Below, in pieces: positions 16,231 to 24,059 of a DNA stretch of 29,489 nt (position 1 is its first letter; every line of letters starts with the position of its first letter). Under the pieces are notes generated by a model. The model was not told the origin of the DNA and did no database searches. It was given only the letters and a program-made list of their open reading frames with translations. Made by a program: the position numbers and the translations under genes. Origin of the DNA: an uncultured Alistipes sp. (GTDB lineage Bacteria; Bacteroidota; Bacteroidia; Bacteroidales; Rikenellaceae); assembly GCA_904502075.1 (NCBI GenBank), contig CAJGDL010000004.1, positions 1-29,489 of the forward strand, in the 5' to 3' direction.

Positions 16231-17550
16231 ATGACAACACGTGCATTTCAGAAAATCTATACGAAAATCGACAACATTACCAAGGCGACCGTAACGCTGA
16301 AGGCCACGGGCGTAGGTAATGACGAACTGGCCACCGTGGGCGGTAAGCTGGCCCAGGTGGTGAAGATCATGGGTGAGAATGTCACCCTGCAGGTCTTTGC
16401 CGGTACGGAGGGTCTGGCCACCAACTCGGAGGTGATCTTCCACGGCGAGCCCCCCAAGCTCAAGGTCTCCGACAACCTGGCCGGCCGCTTCTTCAACGCC
16501 TATGGCGAGCCCCTGGAGGGCGGTGAGCAGATCGAGGGCGAGGCCCGCGAGATCGGCGGCCCGACGGTGAATCCGTTCCGTCGTATTCAGCCCTCGGAGC
16601 TGATCGCCACGGGTATTGCCGGTATCGACCTCAACAACACGATCGTCTCGGGTCAGAAGATCCCCTTCTTTGCCGACCCCGACCAGCCCTACAACGCCGT
16701 GATGGCCAACGTGGCCCTGCGAGCCAAGGCCGACAAGATCATCTTGGGCGGTATGGGTCTGACGAACGACGACTTCCTCTACTTTAAGTCCGTATTCGAG
16801 AACGCCGGTGCATTGGACCGCATCGTTTCGTTCGTAAACACCACGGAGAACCCGCCCGTAGAGCGTCTGCTGGTACCCGACATGGCCTTGACGGCCGCCG
16901 AGTACTTCGCCGTGGATAAGGGCGAGAAGGTGCTGGTGCTCCTCACGGACATGACCCTCTATGCCGATGCCTTGGCCATCGTATCGAACCGTATGGACCA
17001 GATCCCCTCGAAGGACTCGATGCCCGGTTCGCTCTACTCGGACTTGGCCAAGATCTACGAGAAGGCCGTACAGCTTCCCAACGGAGGTTCGATCACGATC
17101 ATCGCCGTTACGACCCTTTCGGGTGGCGACATCACGCACGCGATTCCCGACAACACGGGTTACATCACCGAGGGTCAGTTGTTCCTGCGTAACGACTCCG
17201 ACACGGGTAAGGTAATCGTCGACCCGTTCCGTTCGCTGTCGCGTCTGAAGCAGCTGGTAATCGGCAAGAAGACCCGCGAGGATCATCCCCAGGTGATGAA
17301 CGCCTGCGTACGTCTGTTCGCCGATGCCGCCAACGCCAAGACCAAGCTCGAGAACGGTTTCGACCTCTCGGACTACGACGAGCGTTCGCTGAAGTTTGCC
17401 CACGACTACTCGGGGAAGTTGCTCTCGATCGACGTAAACATCGAGATCGAGGAGATGCTCGACACGGCCTGGGAGCTCTTCGCCGCCTTCTTCTCGAAGG
17501 AGGAGGTTGCCATCAAGGCCGAGCTGATTGAAAAGTACTGGAAAGCGTAA
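16231..17550 (+). CDS. ntpB: V-type ATP synthase subunit B (non-catalytic)
   Basis: A 439-residue non-catalytic head subunit. It starts with TRAFQKIYTKIDNITKATVTL, has QKIPFFADPDQPYN in the place of a Walker A loop (no functional GxxGxGKT, as is normal for B), and contains VLLTDMTLYADALAIVSNR and the SMPGSLYSDLAKIYEKA block that helps form the interface with the A active site. It is about 20 residues shorter than the Enterococcus NtpB but complete in order of motifs. It lies 13 nt after ntpA and 13 nt before ntpD. Confidence 0.97.
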   Translation: MTTRAFQKIYTKIDNITKATVTLKATGVGNDELATVGGKLAQVVKIMGENVTLQVFAGTEGLATNSEVIFHGEPPKLKVSDNLAGRFFNAYGEPLEGGEQIEGEAREIGGPTVNPFRRIQPSELIATGIAGIDLNNTIVSGQKIPFFADPDQPYNAVMANVALRAKADKIILGGMGLTNDDFLYFKSVFENAGALDRIVSFVNTTENPPVERLLVPDMALTAAEYFAVDKGEKVLVLLTDMTLYADALAIVSNRMDQIPSKDSMPGSLYSDLAKIYEKAVQLPNGGSITIIAVTTLSGGDITHAIPDNTGYITEGQLFLRNDSDTGKVIVDPFRSLSRLKQLVIGKKTREDHPQVMNACVRLFADAANAKTKLENGFDLSDYDERSLKFAHDYSGKLLSIDVNIEIEEMLDTAWELFAAFFSKEEVAIKAELIEKYWKA

Positions 17551-17563
17551 GCAATAAGGGCCT

Positions 17564-18172
17564 ATGGCAATCAAATTTCAATACAACAAGACCTCGCTCG
17601 GTGAACTCGGCAAACAGCTGAAGATGCGCCAGAAGGCTCTTCCGACCATCAAGTCGAAGGAGTCGGCTCTGCGCTCCGAGGTAAAGCGGGCGAAGGACTC
17701 TGCACAAGACTTCCGCGAGGAGTTGGAGCGCCTGAAGGCCTCCTACGACTACATGGTGGCCCTGTGGGGAGAGTTTGATTGTGACCTGCTGCGTATCAAA
17801 GATGTACAATTGGATGTACAGAAGATCGCAGGCGTGCGCACGCCTGTCCTGAAAGATGTTGAATTCGAGGAGCGCGACTACGACCTCTTCACCTCACCCA
17901 TTTGGTATGCCGAGGGTGTCGAGATTCTGAAGTCGCTGGCCCGCTTGGGTATCGAGTTCGAGGTCTACAACCGCAAGATGGAGTTGTTGGACTACGCGCG
18001 CCGCAAAACCACTCAAAAGGTAAACCTCTACGAGAAGGTACAAATTCCCGGCTATGAGGATGCCATACGCAAGATCAAACGCTTCATGGAGGACGAGGAG
18101 AACCTCTCGAAGTCTGCCCAGAAGATCGTAAAAACCAAACAACAGCAAGCCGAGGAGGGCTCCATGTTATGA
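17564..18172 (+). CDS. ntpD: V-type ATP synthase subunit D (central rotor axle)
   Basis: A 202-residue subunit that forms the coiled-coil central axle turning inside the A3B3 head. The N-terminus FQYNKTSLGELGKQLKMRQKALPTIKSKESAL and the C-terminal helix (YEDAIRKIKRFMEDEENL, then KIVKTKQQQ) are the two long antiparallel helices expected of D, with a short globular section between. The stop codon overlaps the ntpI start (ATGA), a strong sign of translational coupling. No F subunit gene, the usual partner of D, is found in the operon. Confidence 0.92.
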   Translation: MAIKFQYNKTSLGELGKQLKMRQKALPTIKSKESALRSEVKRAKDSAQDFREELERLKASYDYMVALWGEFDCDLLRIKDVQLDVQKIAGVRTPVLKDVEFEERDYDLFTSPIWYAEGVEILKSLARLGIEFEVYNRKMELLDYARRKTTQKVNLYEKVQIPGYEDAIRKIKRFMEDEENLSKSAQKIVKTKQQQAEEGSML

Positions 18173-19998
18173 TAGCCAAAATGTCAAAATACGACTTTGT
18201 GCTCTACCGTGCACAGAGTGAGGATTTCATTGAGCGCCTCCGCGAGTTGGGTCTGGTCGATATCACCACCACGGGCTGGGAGCCCAAGGAGGAGGAGCGT
18301 CAGCTCATTCTCCGCATCGAGGGCTATACGAAGGCCCTTGAGGCTGCCGAGCAGTGGAGCAAGCAGCCCGAGAACGAAGCGATTCAGGGGGTGGCGTGCG
18401 CCACAGCCGAAGAGGCCTACGAACTCTACAACCGTTTGCTGCGCGAGACCGCCTCGCACAACACCGAGCTCGGCAAGTTGGAGAAGACGGCCGACGAGTT
18501 GCGCCCCTGGGGCGAGTTCGACCCCCGAGAGTTGCAGGCTCTGACAGCCTCGGGTCTGAAGATCCGTCTCTTCTTCGGCCCCACGAGTAGTTTCGAGGCG
18601 GCTCAAGCCGGTGAGGGATATACCTTTGAGGCGATCAACGAAGTGGGTGGCAACACCTATTTCGTGGTGATCGGTGAGGGCGAGGAGCTCTCGCTCGATG
18701 CCCAGGAGGTACGCCTTCCCGCGATGGACATTCGCCAGGCCGAGGCGCTCATCGCAGAGCGCAAGGCCCAAATCGAGGTGCTGGATCGCGAGATGGCCTC
18801 GATTGCCGCTTCAAAAGCGTTGCTCACAGAGGGCATTGCCGTCCTGAAGGAGCAGCTTGGCAACCGCAAGATCACCTCGACGGCAACCCAGGAGGCCGAT
18901 GGCTCGTTGCTCATCCTGCGCGGTTGGGCCGAGACCGACACCTCCGCCCAGGTGGATGCCCTTTTGGAGGAGTATCCCAATGTGGTCTACCTGAAGGGGG
19001 ACCCCACCCCCGAGGATGACACCCCCGTGAAACTGACGAACGGCTGGTACTCGCGCATCTTCGAGATGGTGGGCGACATGTACGCCCGTCCGAAGTACGG
19101 CACGATCGACCTCACGCCCTTCTTCGCTCCGTTCTACATGCTCTTCTTCGGCATCTGCCTCAACGATGCCGGCTACGGATTGATCCTGTTGCTGCTGGCG
19201 CTGGTGATCCTGAAGAAGAACCCCGAAGCGGGCATGATGCGTCGCGCCGGATGGTTCGCCACGATGTGTTCGCTCTCGACGATCCTCTTCGGAGGCTTCT
19301 GCGGCTCGTTCTTCGGACTGAGCCTCGGTGAGTTCTTCCCGGCGATCCCCTTCTTCGACTTCCAGGGTAAGTTCTTCTCGATCGCCCTGGCCATCGGTAT
19401 CGTACAGATCATCTTCGGCTTGGCGATCAATGTGTGGGGACAGGCGCGTGCCTTCGGCTTCACGGCCTCGTTCGGTACGCTGGGTTGGCTGATTGTGCTG
19501 CTGTCGGGAGCCCTGGCCATCGGTCTTCCGATGTTCGGCATGGAGATTCCGGGCTTCACGTCCTCGTCGATCGCCTTCTATGTGGCCATGGGGCTGGGCT
19601 TTGTGCTGATGCTCCTGCTGAACAACATCCGCCGCAATCCGTTGGTGAACTTCGGTTCGGGTCTGTGGGATCTCTACAACAACATTACGGGTCTCTTGTC
19701 GGACGTTTTGTCCTACATCCGTTTGTTCGCCATCGGTCTCTCGGGCGGTGTATTGGCCTTGGTCTTCAACTCGCTGGCCGAGGGCTTCGTTCCCGAGGGG
19801 GCCAATATCGTGGTACGCATCCTGGTAATGCTCCCGATCCTGCTGATCGGCCACGGTATCAACCTCTTCATGTCCGCGATCTCGTCGTTCGTTCACCCGA
19901 TGCGTTTGACCTTCGTGGAGTTTTATAAAAATGCCGGCTTCGAGATGGCTGCCCGCAATTTCGATCCGCTGAAAAAAGAGAATCAAACAAACAAATAA
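18169..19998 (+). CDS. ntpI: V-type ATP synthase subunit I (membrane stator, a-subunit homologue)
   Basis: A 609-residue membrane subunit. The first half (to about residue 315) is the cytoplasmic dumbbell that holds the peripheral stalks, with coiled-coil stretches. The second half starts at YGTIDLTPFFAPFYMLFFG and holds about seven or eight membrane helices. SYIRLFAIGLSGG contains R518, the counterpart of the essential arginine (R735 in yeast Vph1) that faces the ion-carrying ring. A Met at 18181 is an alternative start, but the one at 18169 overlaps the ntpD stop (ATGA) and is preferred. It precedes ntpK by 27 nt; together they form the ion channel. Confidence 0.95.
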   Translation: MIAKMSKYDFVLYRAQSEDFIERLRELGLVDITTTGWEPKEEERQLILRIEGYTKALEAAEQWSKQPENEAIQGVACATAEEAYELYNRLLRETASHNTELGKLEKTADELRPWGEFDPRELQALTASGLKIRLFFGPTSSFEAAQAGEGYTFEAINEVGGNTYFVVIGEGEELSLDAQEVRLPAMDIRQAEALIAERKAQIEVLDREMASIAASKALLTEGIAVLKEQLGNRKITSTATQEADGSLLILRGWAETDTSAQVDALLEEYPNVVYLKGDPTPEDDTPVKLTNGWYSRIFEMVGDMYARPKYGTIDLTPFFAPFYMLFFGICLNDAGYGLILLLLALVILKKNPEAGMMRRAGWFATMCSLSTILFGGFCGSFFGLSLGEFFPAIPFFDFQGKFFSIALAIGIVQIIFGLAINVWGQARAFGFTASFGTLGWLIVLLSGALAIGLPMFGMEIPGFTSSSIAFYVAMGLGFVLMLLLNNIRRNPLVNFGSGLWDLYNNITGLLSDVLSYIRLFAIGLSGGVLALVFNSLAEGFVPEGANIVVRILVMLPILLIGHGINLFMSAISSFVHPMRLTFVEFYKNAGFEMAARNFDPLKKENQTNK

Positions 19999-20025
19999 AA
20001 AACTAACAAAAAAACAATTACAATT

Positions 20026-20484
20026 ATGGAAATGAACACTATGGCTTTGATTTTGGCCTACCTCGGCGTGGTAATGATGGTAGGTTTGGCAGGTATTGCT
20101 TCGGCAATCGGTACGGCAATGTGCGGTCAGGCATCGGTAGGCGCCATGAAGAAGAATCCTTCGGCCTTCGGTAGCTACATGATCCTCTCGGCTCTTCCCG
20201 GTTCGCAGGGTCTCTACGGCTTCGTCTGCTTCTTCATGGTACAGGGCTTCTTGGCTGCTCCCACGATGTTGCAGGGTGCTGCTATCTTCGGTGCCGGTAT
20301 GCTGGTAGGCCTCGTAAACCTGGCCGCTTCGATCTATCAGGCCAAGGTCTGCTCGAACGGTATCGTTGCCACGGGTAACGGCCACGACGTAATGGGTAAG
20401 ACCCTGATTTTGGCTGCATTCCCCGAGCTCTACGCCATTCTGACGGTGGCTGCCACCTTCCTGATCTCGGGCATCATCAAGTAA
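20026..20484 (+). CDS. ntpK: V-type ATP synthase subunit K (membrane rotor ring, predicted Na+-binding)
   Basis: A 152-residue double-hairpin proteolipid with four membrane helices that forms the rotor ring. Helix 2 has LPGSQGLYGF and helix 4 has FPELYAIL. The residues equivalent to the Enterococcus hirae NtpK Na+ ligands (L61 backbone, T64, Q65, Q110, E139) are L57, S60, Q61, Q105 and E134, with one conservative Thr-to-Ser change. This supports Na+ rather than H+ coupling, though it is an inference from the pattern. Only the second hairpin has the carboxylate, as in V-type rings. The gene is last in the operon and is followed by a strong terminator. Confidence 0.95.
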   Translation: MEMNTMALILAYLGVVMMVGLAGIASAIGTAMCGQASVGAMKKNPSAFGSYMILSALPGSQGLYGFVCFFMVQGFLAAPTMLQGAAIFGAGMLVGLVNLAASIYQAKVCSNGIVATGNGHDVMGKTLILAAFPELYAILTVAATFLISGIIK

Positions 20485-20524
20485 TTTCAACCCATGAAGC
20501 GACCCCTGTGGCCGCCCGTAAAAA

Positions 20525-20560
20525 ACCGGCAATGGAAGAGATTTCCATTGCCGGTTTTTT
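20525..20560 (+). terminator. Strong intrinsic terminator of the V-ATPase operon
   Basis: ACCGGCAATGGAA (20525-20537) and TTCCATTGCCGGT (20543-20555) form a perfect 13-bp stem with a 5-nt loop, followed by T6 on the plus strand; an A-run upstream also makes it usable from the other side. It lies about 40 nt after the ntpK stop. Confidence 0.95.
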
Positions 20561-20666
20561 ACATCATTCCCACAAAATTTCGGCGTAGAAAAACGGCTGC
20601 TATAAGATCTATGCCTAATAGGAAATAGTCCTCTATGTCGCGAAAAGTTGCATTTCGGGGCATAGG
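20561..20666. other. Short intergenic stretch with no recognised feature
   Basis: About 100 nt between two terminators. CTATGCC (about 20611) and GGCATAG (about 20659) are complementary over a distance and a small CGAAA/TTTCG hairpin lies between, but no promoter box or open frame is visible. I cannot assign a role. Confidence 0.3.
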
Positions 20667-20670
20667 AAAA

Positions 20671-20699
20671 GGGGTGTTTGGTCTTAGGCCAAACACCCC
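20671..20699 (-). terminator. Intrinsic terminator of the DUF4837 gene
   Basis: GGGGTGTTTGG (20671-20681) pairs with CCAAACACCCC (20689-20699) as a perfect 11-bp stem with a 7-nt loop; on the minus strand it is followed by TTTTCC. It lies just past the stop of the lipoprotein gene. Confidence 0.85.
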
Positions 20700-20726
20700 C
20701 TCTTTATACCCATTGCGAGCCTCCGG

Positions 20727-21743
20727 TTACGGCTTCACGGGAGCCTCCTCGGGAAAGTGAATCATATAGACCAAATGTTCGACATCGCGCATAAAGTTGC
20801 GTTTTTTGAGCTTCGGCGAGTAAATATAGCAATCGAGGGTCAGCACGCGGTTGGTCGCCTTATCGAGGGTTGTATAGCTGACAAAGGGGCCACCCATGAA
20901 GTCGTTCTCCACATCCCAAAAACCGCGCAACTCAACCCAGAAGCGACCATCGATCTTCACCGTGCGGTAGATGGGCGGAAAGGCGTAGGAGGTGGTCATG
21001 TAGGAGCCGTCGGAGGGGCCGGGGATCTCGGCGGCAAACTTCAGACGGGCACGCTCCACAGCGATGTCCGAGAGCGATTCGGGCCCTTCATAGGGGCGCG
21101 AGTAGAGCATAAAACCCTTTGAGGCCGCGGGATACTCGTAGCGCATCCACATAAAAACCTCGGTCTGCTTGGCCAGAACATAGCCCTTGGGGACATCCAT
21201 CTCCACCCCAAAGGTCTTGAGGATCTGCTCCTGGATGAAGGGCTCGAAATGGCGCTCGGCGTAGGCAATAGATCGGTCGCGCTCGGTCTTTTCGAGGAGT
21301 TGCACCAAGGCCTCGCTATGGGTTTGGAGGTAGTCGGCAATCGCCTCCTGCGAGGGGCCCTGAAGCGTGATAATGATCTGGGGCGAAGCCGTGACATCGT
21401 AGCGAGCACCGGCCGAGGCAACCTCGAGAGTGGGATCCACCTTGACCTCGATCTGGTTGCGATGCGTATCAACAATATTCGTAACATTGTGGGGCGTTAC
21501 TTGAAAGAGATCGTAAAGAGTCTCCTGGGCATTCAGGTAGGGATCCTGGGCACGGAGGATCGTTCGCAACTGCTCGCCGACTGCCCCCTCCCAAATGGGC
21601 TGATTACAGATCGTGACCACCTCATAGGGAGCCCCTTGCGAGGTGTTGCTCTTGGCATCCGAGAGGGTGTTCAAGGCATCGCATGCCGGCAAAACCGACA
21701 CCACGAGAAGCCACATCCACAACTTGAAAAAAGATCCTTTCAT
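20727..21743 (-). CDS. DUF4837 family lipoprotein
   Basis: A 338-residue predicted lipoprotein. The start at 21743 gives MKGSFFKLWMWLLVVSVLPAC, a lipoprotein signal peptide with a lipobox ending LPA and the lipidated cysteine C21. The frame is open much further upstream, but that stretch crosses a clear promoter and the neighbouring deacetylase gene. The mature part fits the Bacteroidota DUF4837 family as I recall it (WEGAVGEQLRTILRAQDPYLNAQE near the start, RGFWDVENDFMGGPFVSY near the end). Its function is unknown; it is predicted to be anchored in the envelope. It is transcribed from a well-formed promoter back to back with that of the polysaccharide deacetylase. Confidence 0.82.
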   Translation of the reverse strand: MKGSFFKLWMWLLVVSVLPACDALNTLSDAKSNTSQGAPYEVVTICNQPIWEGAVGEQLRTILRAQDPYLNAQETLYDLFQVTPHNVTNIVDTHRNQIEVKVDPTLEVASAGARYDVTASPQIIITLQGPSQEAIADYLQTHSEALVQLLEKTERDRSIAYAERHFEPFIQEQILKTFGVEMDVPKGYVLAKQTEVFMWMRYEYPAASKGFMLYSRPYEGPESLSDIAVERARLKFAAEIPGPSDGSYMTTSYAFPPIYRTVKIDGRFWVELRGFWDVENDFMGGPFVSYTTLDKATNRVLTLDCYIYSPKLKKRNFMRDVEHLVYMIHFPEEAPVKP

Positions 21744-21788
21744 AAGCAAATGAGAGATTAAATGGTAAGCTAAAAGGTGAAATTTTTG

Positions 21789-21819
21789 CAAAGATAAAAA
21801 AAAAAGCGTACGATACAAA
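21789..21819 (-). promoter_or_regulatory. Promoter of the DUF4837 lipoprotein gene
   Basis: On the minus strand TTTG (21816-21819) and TATCTTTG (21789-21796) are exact matches to the -33 and -7 elements with a 19-nt spacer that contains a T-run. It leaves a leader of about 40 nt. Confidence 0.85.
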
Positions 21820-21832
21820 TTGGGAGCGAGTT

Positions 21833-21862
21833 TTTGTGATCCGAAAAATTTTCGTACTTTTG
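21833..21862 (+). promoter_or_regulatory. Promoter of the polysaccharide deacetylase gene
   Basis: TTTG (21833-21836) and TACTTTTG (21855-21862) match the -33 and -7 elements exactly with an 18-nt spacer. The predicted start near 21869 lies before the ATG at 21894 and argues against a TTG start at 21876. Confidence 0.85.
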
Positions 21863-21893
21863 TGGCGCAACGCATTTGCAGAGAAGCGAAACC

Positions 21894-22502
21894 ATGCGAC
21901 TGAAACCGCCCAAAATACTGCGCAAACTGATGCCCTCGCTCATCTGGGAGATCGAGGACAAGGAGGGGGTCTTCCTCACCTTCGACGACGGCCCCACACC
22001 CGGCATCACGGAGTGGATCTTGGCCACGCTCAAAAAGTATGACGCCAAGGCCACCTTCTTCGTGTTGGGCAAGAATGTGGAGATGTATCCCGACCTCTTC
22101 CAAAAGATCCTGGAGGCGGGACACCGCGTAGGCAACCACACCTACTCCCACCAAAAGGGGTGGCGCATGCCCCTGGAGCGTTATGTGGAGGATGTCGATT
22201 TCGCCAACGATCTGATCCACAGCAACCTCTTCCGCCCGCCCTACGCCCAAATCACCCCCGCCCAGGCACGCGCCCTCTCGCAGCGCTACAAGTTGGTGAT
22301 GTGGGACATCCTCTCGCGCGACTACAACCGCGGACTTTCACCCCGCACCTGCCTAAAGAACGTCACAAAGTACCTTGCCCCGGGGGCCATCGTCGTCTTC
22401 CACGACAGCGAAAAATCGTTTCGCAACATGCGCTATGCCCTGCCCCGCACCCTCGAAAAGTGCCGAGAGTTGGGCTTGAAGTGTAAAGCCATCGACCTTT
22501 AG
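21894..22502 (+). CDS. Polysaccharide deacetylase (NodB homology domain)
   Basis: A 202-residue carbohydrate esterase of family 4 type, which removes acetyl groups from N-acetylated sugars in peptidoglycan or polysaccharides. The NodB motifs are intact: TFDDGP with D31/D32 (catalytic base and metal ligand), NHTYSH with metal ligands H82 and H86, RPPYA, and VFHD near the end. There is no clear signal peptide, which is common for short Bacteroidota members; whether it acts outside or inside the cell is therefore open. It is set between divergent DUF4837 and convergent cardiolipin synthase; both neighbours are envelope genes. Confidence 0.9.
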   Translation: MRLKPPKILRKLMPSLIWEIEDKEGVFLTFDDGPTPGITEWILATLKKYDAKATFFVLGKNVEMYPDLFQKILEAGHRVGNHTYSHQKGWRMPLERYVEDVDFANDLIHSNLFRPPYAQITPAQARALSQRYKLVMWDILSRDYNRGLSPRTCLKNVTKYLAPGAIVVFHDSEKSFRNMRYALPRTLEKCRELGLKCKAIDL

Positions 22503-22516
22503 TTCCCTTCGGCGAG

Positions 22517-23659
22517 TTACAACCACCGCCTAAAGAGTTGCGCCAGGCGACATTGCAAGCGAATCCTGAGCGGTCTTCTTTTCCAAAATGCATACCGCAG
22601 GAACGTACAATGCTCTTTGTCGCGCCGGAAGGTCTTGTGCAACTTCTCTCCCAAACAGGGATCATCTATACAAACCACCACCTCCCAATTGGTGCGCAGA
22701 CTTCGGTAGTCGAGGTTGGCCGTACCGAGCAGGGCAAAGCGTCGGTCGGCCAGGAGCATCTTCGTATGCAAAAATCCATTCTCATAGAGCCAAATCGTTG
22801 CTCCGTGCTCCAGGAGTTCACCATAATAGCACGCTGCGGCACGCGCTGCGATGCACAAATCGGCACGGGCCGGAACCATCAACTCGATGCGCACACCTCG
22901 CGCCAGAGCCTCGAGGAGTGCTCGTCGCAGAGATGGTGGGGGAATGTAGTAGGGGGTAGCAAGCAGGAGTTCGCCCTTCGCGCAACGGATCGATTGAATA
23001 AACTCCTCTTCGATGGATCGGCGCGTGGGCCCCTCCTGGCTGTAGAGGATGTGCAGCGAAGAACCCGGCTTGGACGAAGGCTCTTTTGGCGCAGGGGGTG
23101 TTGTCGCGATCGGAAAGTATGAGCCCCCTACGCACACCCAGTCGCGCAGAAAGAGTCGTTGCAACTCCCCCACCGCAGGCCCCTCGATGCGCAGATGCTC
23201 ATCGCGCCAACGCCCGAGTTCATTCCCCTCCAAGTAGCGGCGCGCAATATTGATCCCTCCCAAGTAGGCTACGCGATTGTCGATAATGGCCACCTTCCGG
23301 TGGTTGCGGACATTGAGCGAGCGCCAAGGGTGACACAGTTCAAAGGGGCGGAAGTAGCGAACCTCGACTCCGGCTCGGCGCAACTTGCGCAGCATCCCCC
23401 AGGCAGGCATCCATGAGCCCAACAGGTCGTAAATTACGCATACCTTCACCCCATTTCGAGCCCGGCGGATCAGCACGTCGGAGATGGTACGCCCCACGCG
23501 GTCGTCATCGAAGATGTAATACTCAAGCAGAATGGAAGATCGGGCACGATGCAGGGCGGCAATCAACGACGCATACATCTGCGCAGCATCGTTGAGCAGT
23601 TCCACCCGATTGCGAGTCGTGGGGCGCGTACCACACCCCCTAAAATCCGTATTTTCCAT
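22517..23659 (-). CDS. Cardiolipin synthase / phospholipase D-like protein (ClsB type)
   Basis: A 380-residue enzyme of the phospholipase D superfamily, likely making cardiolipin from phosphatidylglycerol or a related phospholipid at the inner membrane. Both HKD motifs are complete: NHRKVAIIDNRVAYLGGIN in the first half and HTKMLLADRRFALLGTANLD in the second. It lacks the two N-terminal membrane helices of ClsA, so it resembles ClsB; the C-terminus is rich in Arg, fitting membrane contact. The start at 23659 (MENTDF) is preferred over one at 23698 because a -7 promoter box lies directly before the latter. AAGAAGG precedes the chosen ATG. It converges on the deacetylase with 14 nt between stops. 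Confidence 0.88.
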   Translation of the reverse strand: MENTDFRGCGTRPTTRNRVELLNDAAQMYASLIAALHRARSSILLEYYIFDDDRVGRTISDVLIRRARNGVKVCVIYDLLGSWMPAWGMLRKLRRAGVEVRYFRPFELCHPWRSLNVRNHRKVAIIDNRVAYLGGINIARRYLEGNELGRWRDEHLRIEGPAVGELQRLFLRDWVCVGGSYFPIATTPPAPKEPSSKPGSSLHILYSQEGPTRRSIEEEFIQSIRCAKGELLLATPYYIPPPSLRRALLEALARGVRIELMVPARADLCIAARAAACYYGELLEHGATIWLYENGFLHTKMLLADRRFALLGTANLDYRSLRTNWEVVVCIDDPCLGEKLHKTFRRDKEHCTFLRYAFWKRRPLRIRLQCRLAQLFRRWL

Positions 23660-23702
23660 TGATCGCACCCTTCTTGCCGTGATCCTTATTGAGACCATTG
23701 CA

Positions 23703-23710
23703 CAAAATTA
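23703..23710 (-). promoter_or_regulatory. -7 promoter element for the cardiolipin synthase gene
   Basis: On the minus strand TAATTTTG matches TAnnTTTG exactly, about 44 nt upstream of the ATG at 23659. The -33 element is weak (TTCG at 23725-23728). Confidence 0.55.
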
Positions 23711-23821
23711 GCCATTTCGTATTTCGAATTTAGCGTGGCAAGTTCGTTTTGCAATAAGCCAACGCCCAACGGGCGGCAACCCCCGACTTTTTGGCCAAGA
23801 TCCCCTGCGCGTCTCCTCCAA

Positions 23822-23838
23822 TGGCACAGTTTGTGCCA
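23822..23838. repeat. Perfect small inverted repeat just upstream of the greA promoter
   Basis: TGGCACA and TGTGCCA are separated by GTT. It ends 5 nt before the -33 element of the predicted greA promoter, a position suitable for an activator or repressor site; there is no T-tract. Upstream, 23711-23821 has no open frame and only a small CGCCC/GGGCG hairpin at 23762-23774. Confidence 0.4.
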
Positions 23839-23843
23839 AATAA

Positions 23844-23875
23844 TTTGGAAAATCGGTTTTTCCTTTTTACCTTTG
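23844..23875 (+). promoter_or_regulatory. Promoter of greA
   Basis: TTTG (23844-23847) and TACCTTTG (23868-23875) match the -33 and -7 elements exactly with a 20-nt spacer. Transcription should start near 23882, leaving a leader of about 180 nt before greA. Confidence 0.8.
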
Positions 23876-23898
23876 TCCTAACAAACGAGGATTTAGGG

Positions 23899-23936
23899 GT
23901 TCTAACCTTCACAGGTTAGGATTCTTTCTTTTTGTT
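23899..23936 (+). terminator. Terminator-like hairpin in the greA leader (possible attenuator)
   Basis: CTAACCT (23902-23908) and AGGTTAG (23913-23919) form a stem with loop TCAC, extended by two outer pairs, followed directly by TTCTTTCTTTTTG. It begins about 20 nt after the predicted start. A second upstream copy TCCTAAC (23876-23882) could compete for the same right arm if transcription begins a little earlier. Confidence 0.6.
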
Positions 23937-24059
23937 GTGTTTCAGAAACGACCAAAAACCGGCTGAACCACCTCAAAAGAGAGGCAAAGAGGAGCGCTCC
24001 GAACCTCGAATGATGAAGTTGAAACCTAAAATCGAAAGATTAAAAACAACGATAGAAAG

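Noticed and set aside
21876..21893. TTG start for the deacetylase
   Set aside because: It lies only 13 nt after the -7 box, leaving almost no leader, and adds six residues with no family support; the ATG at 21894 follows GAGAAG.
21744..22250. N-terminal extension of the DUF4837 gene
   Set aside because: It runs across two promoters and most of the deacetylase gene; the internal ATG gives a proper lipoprotein signal peptide.
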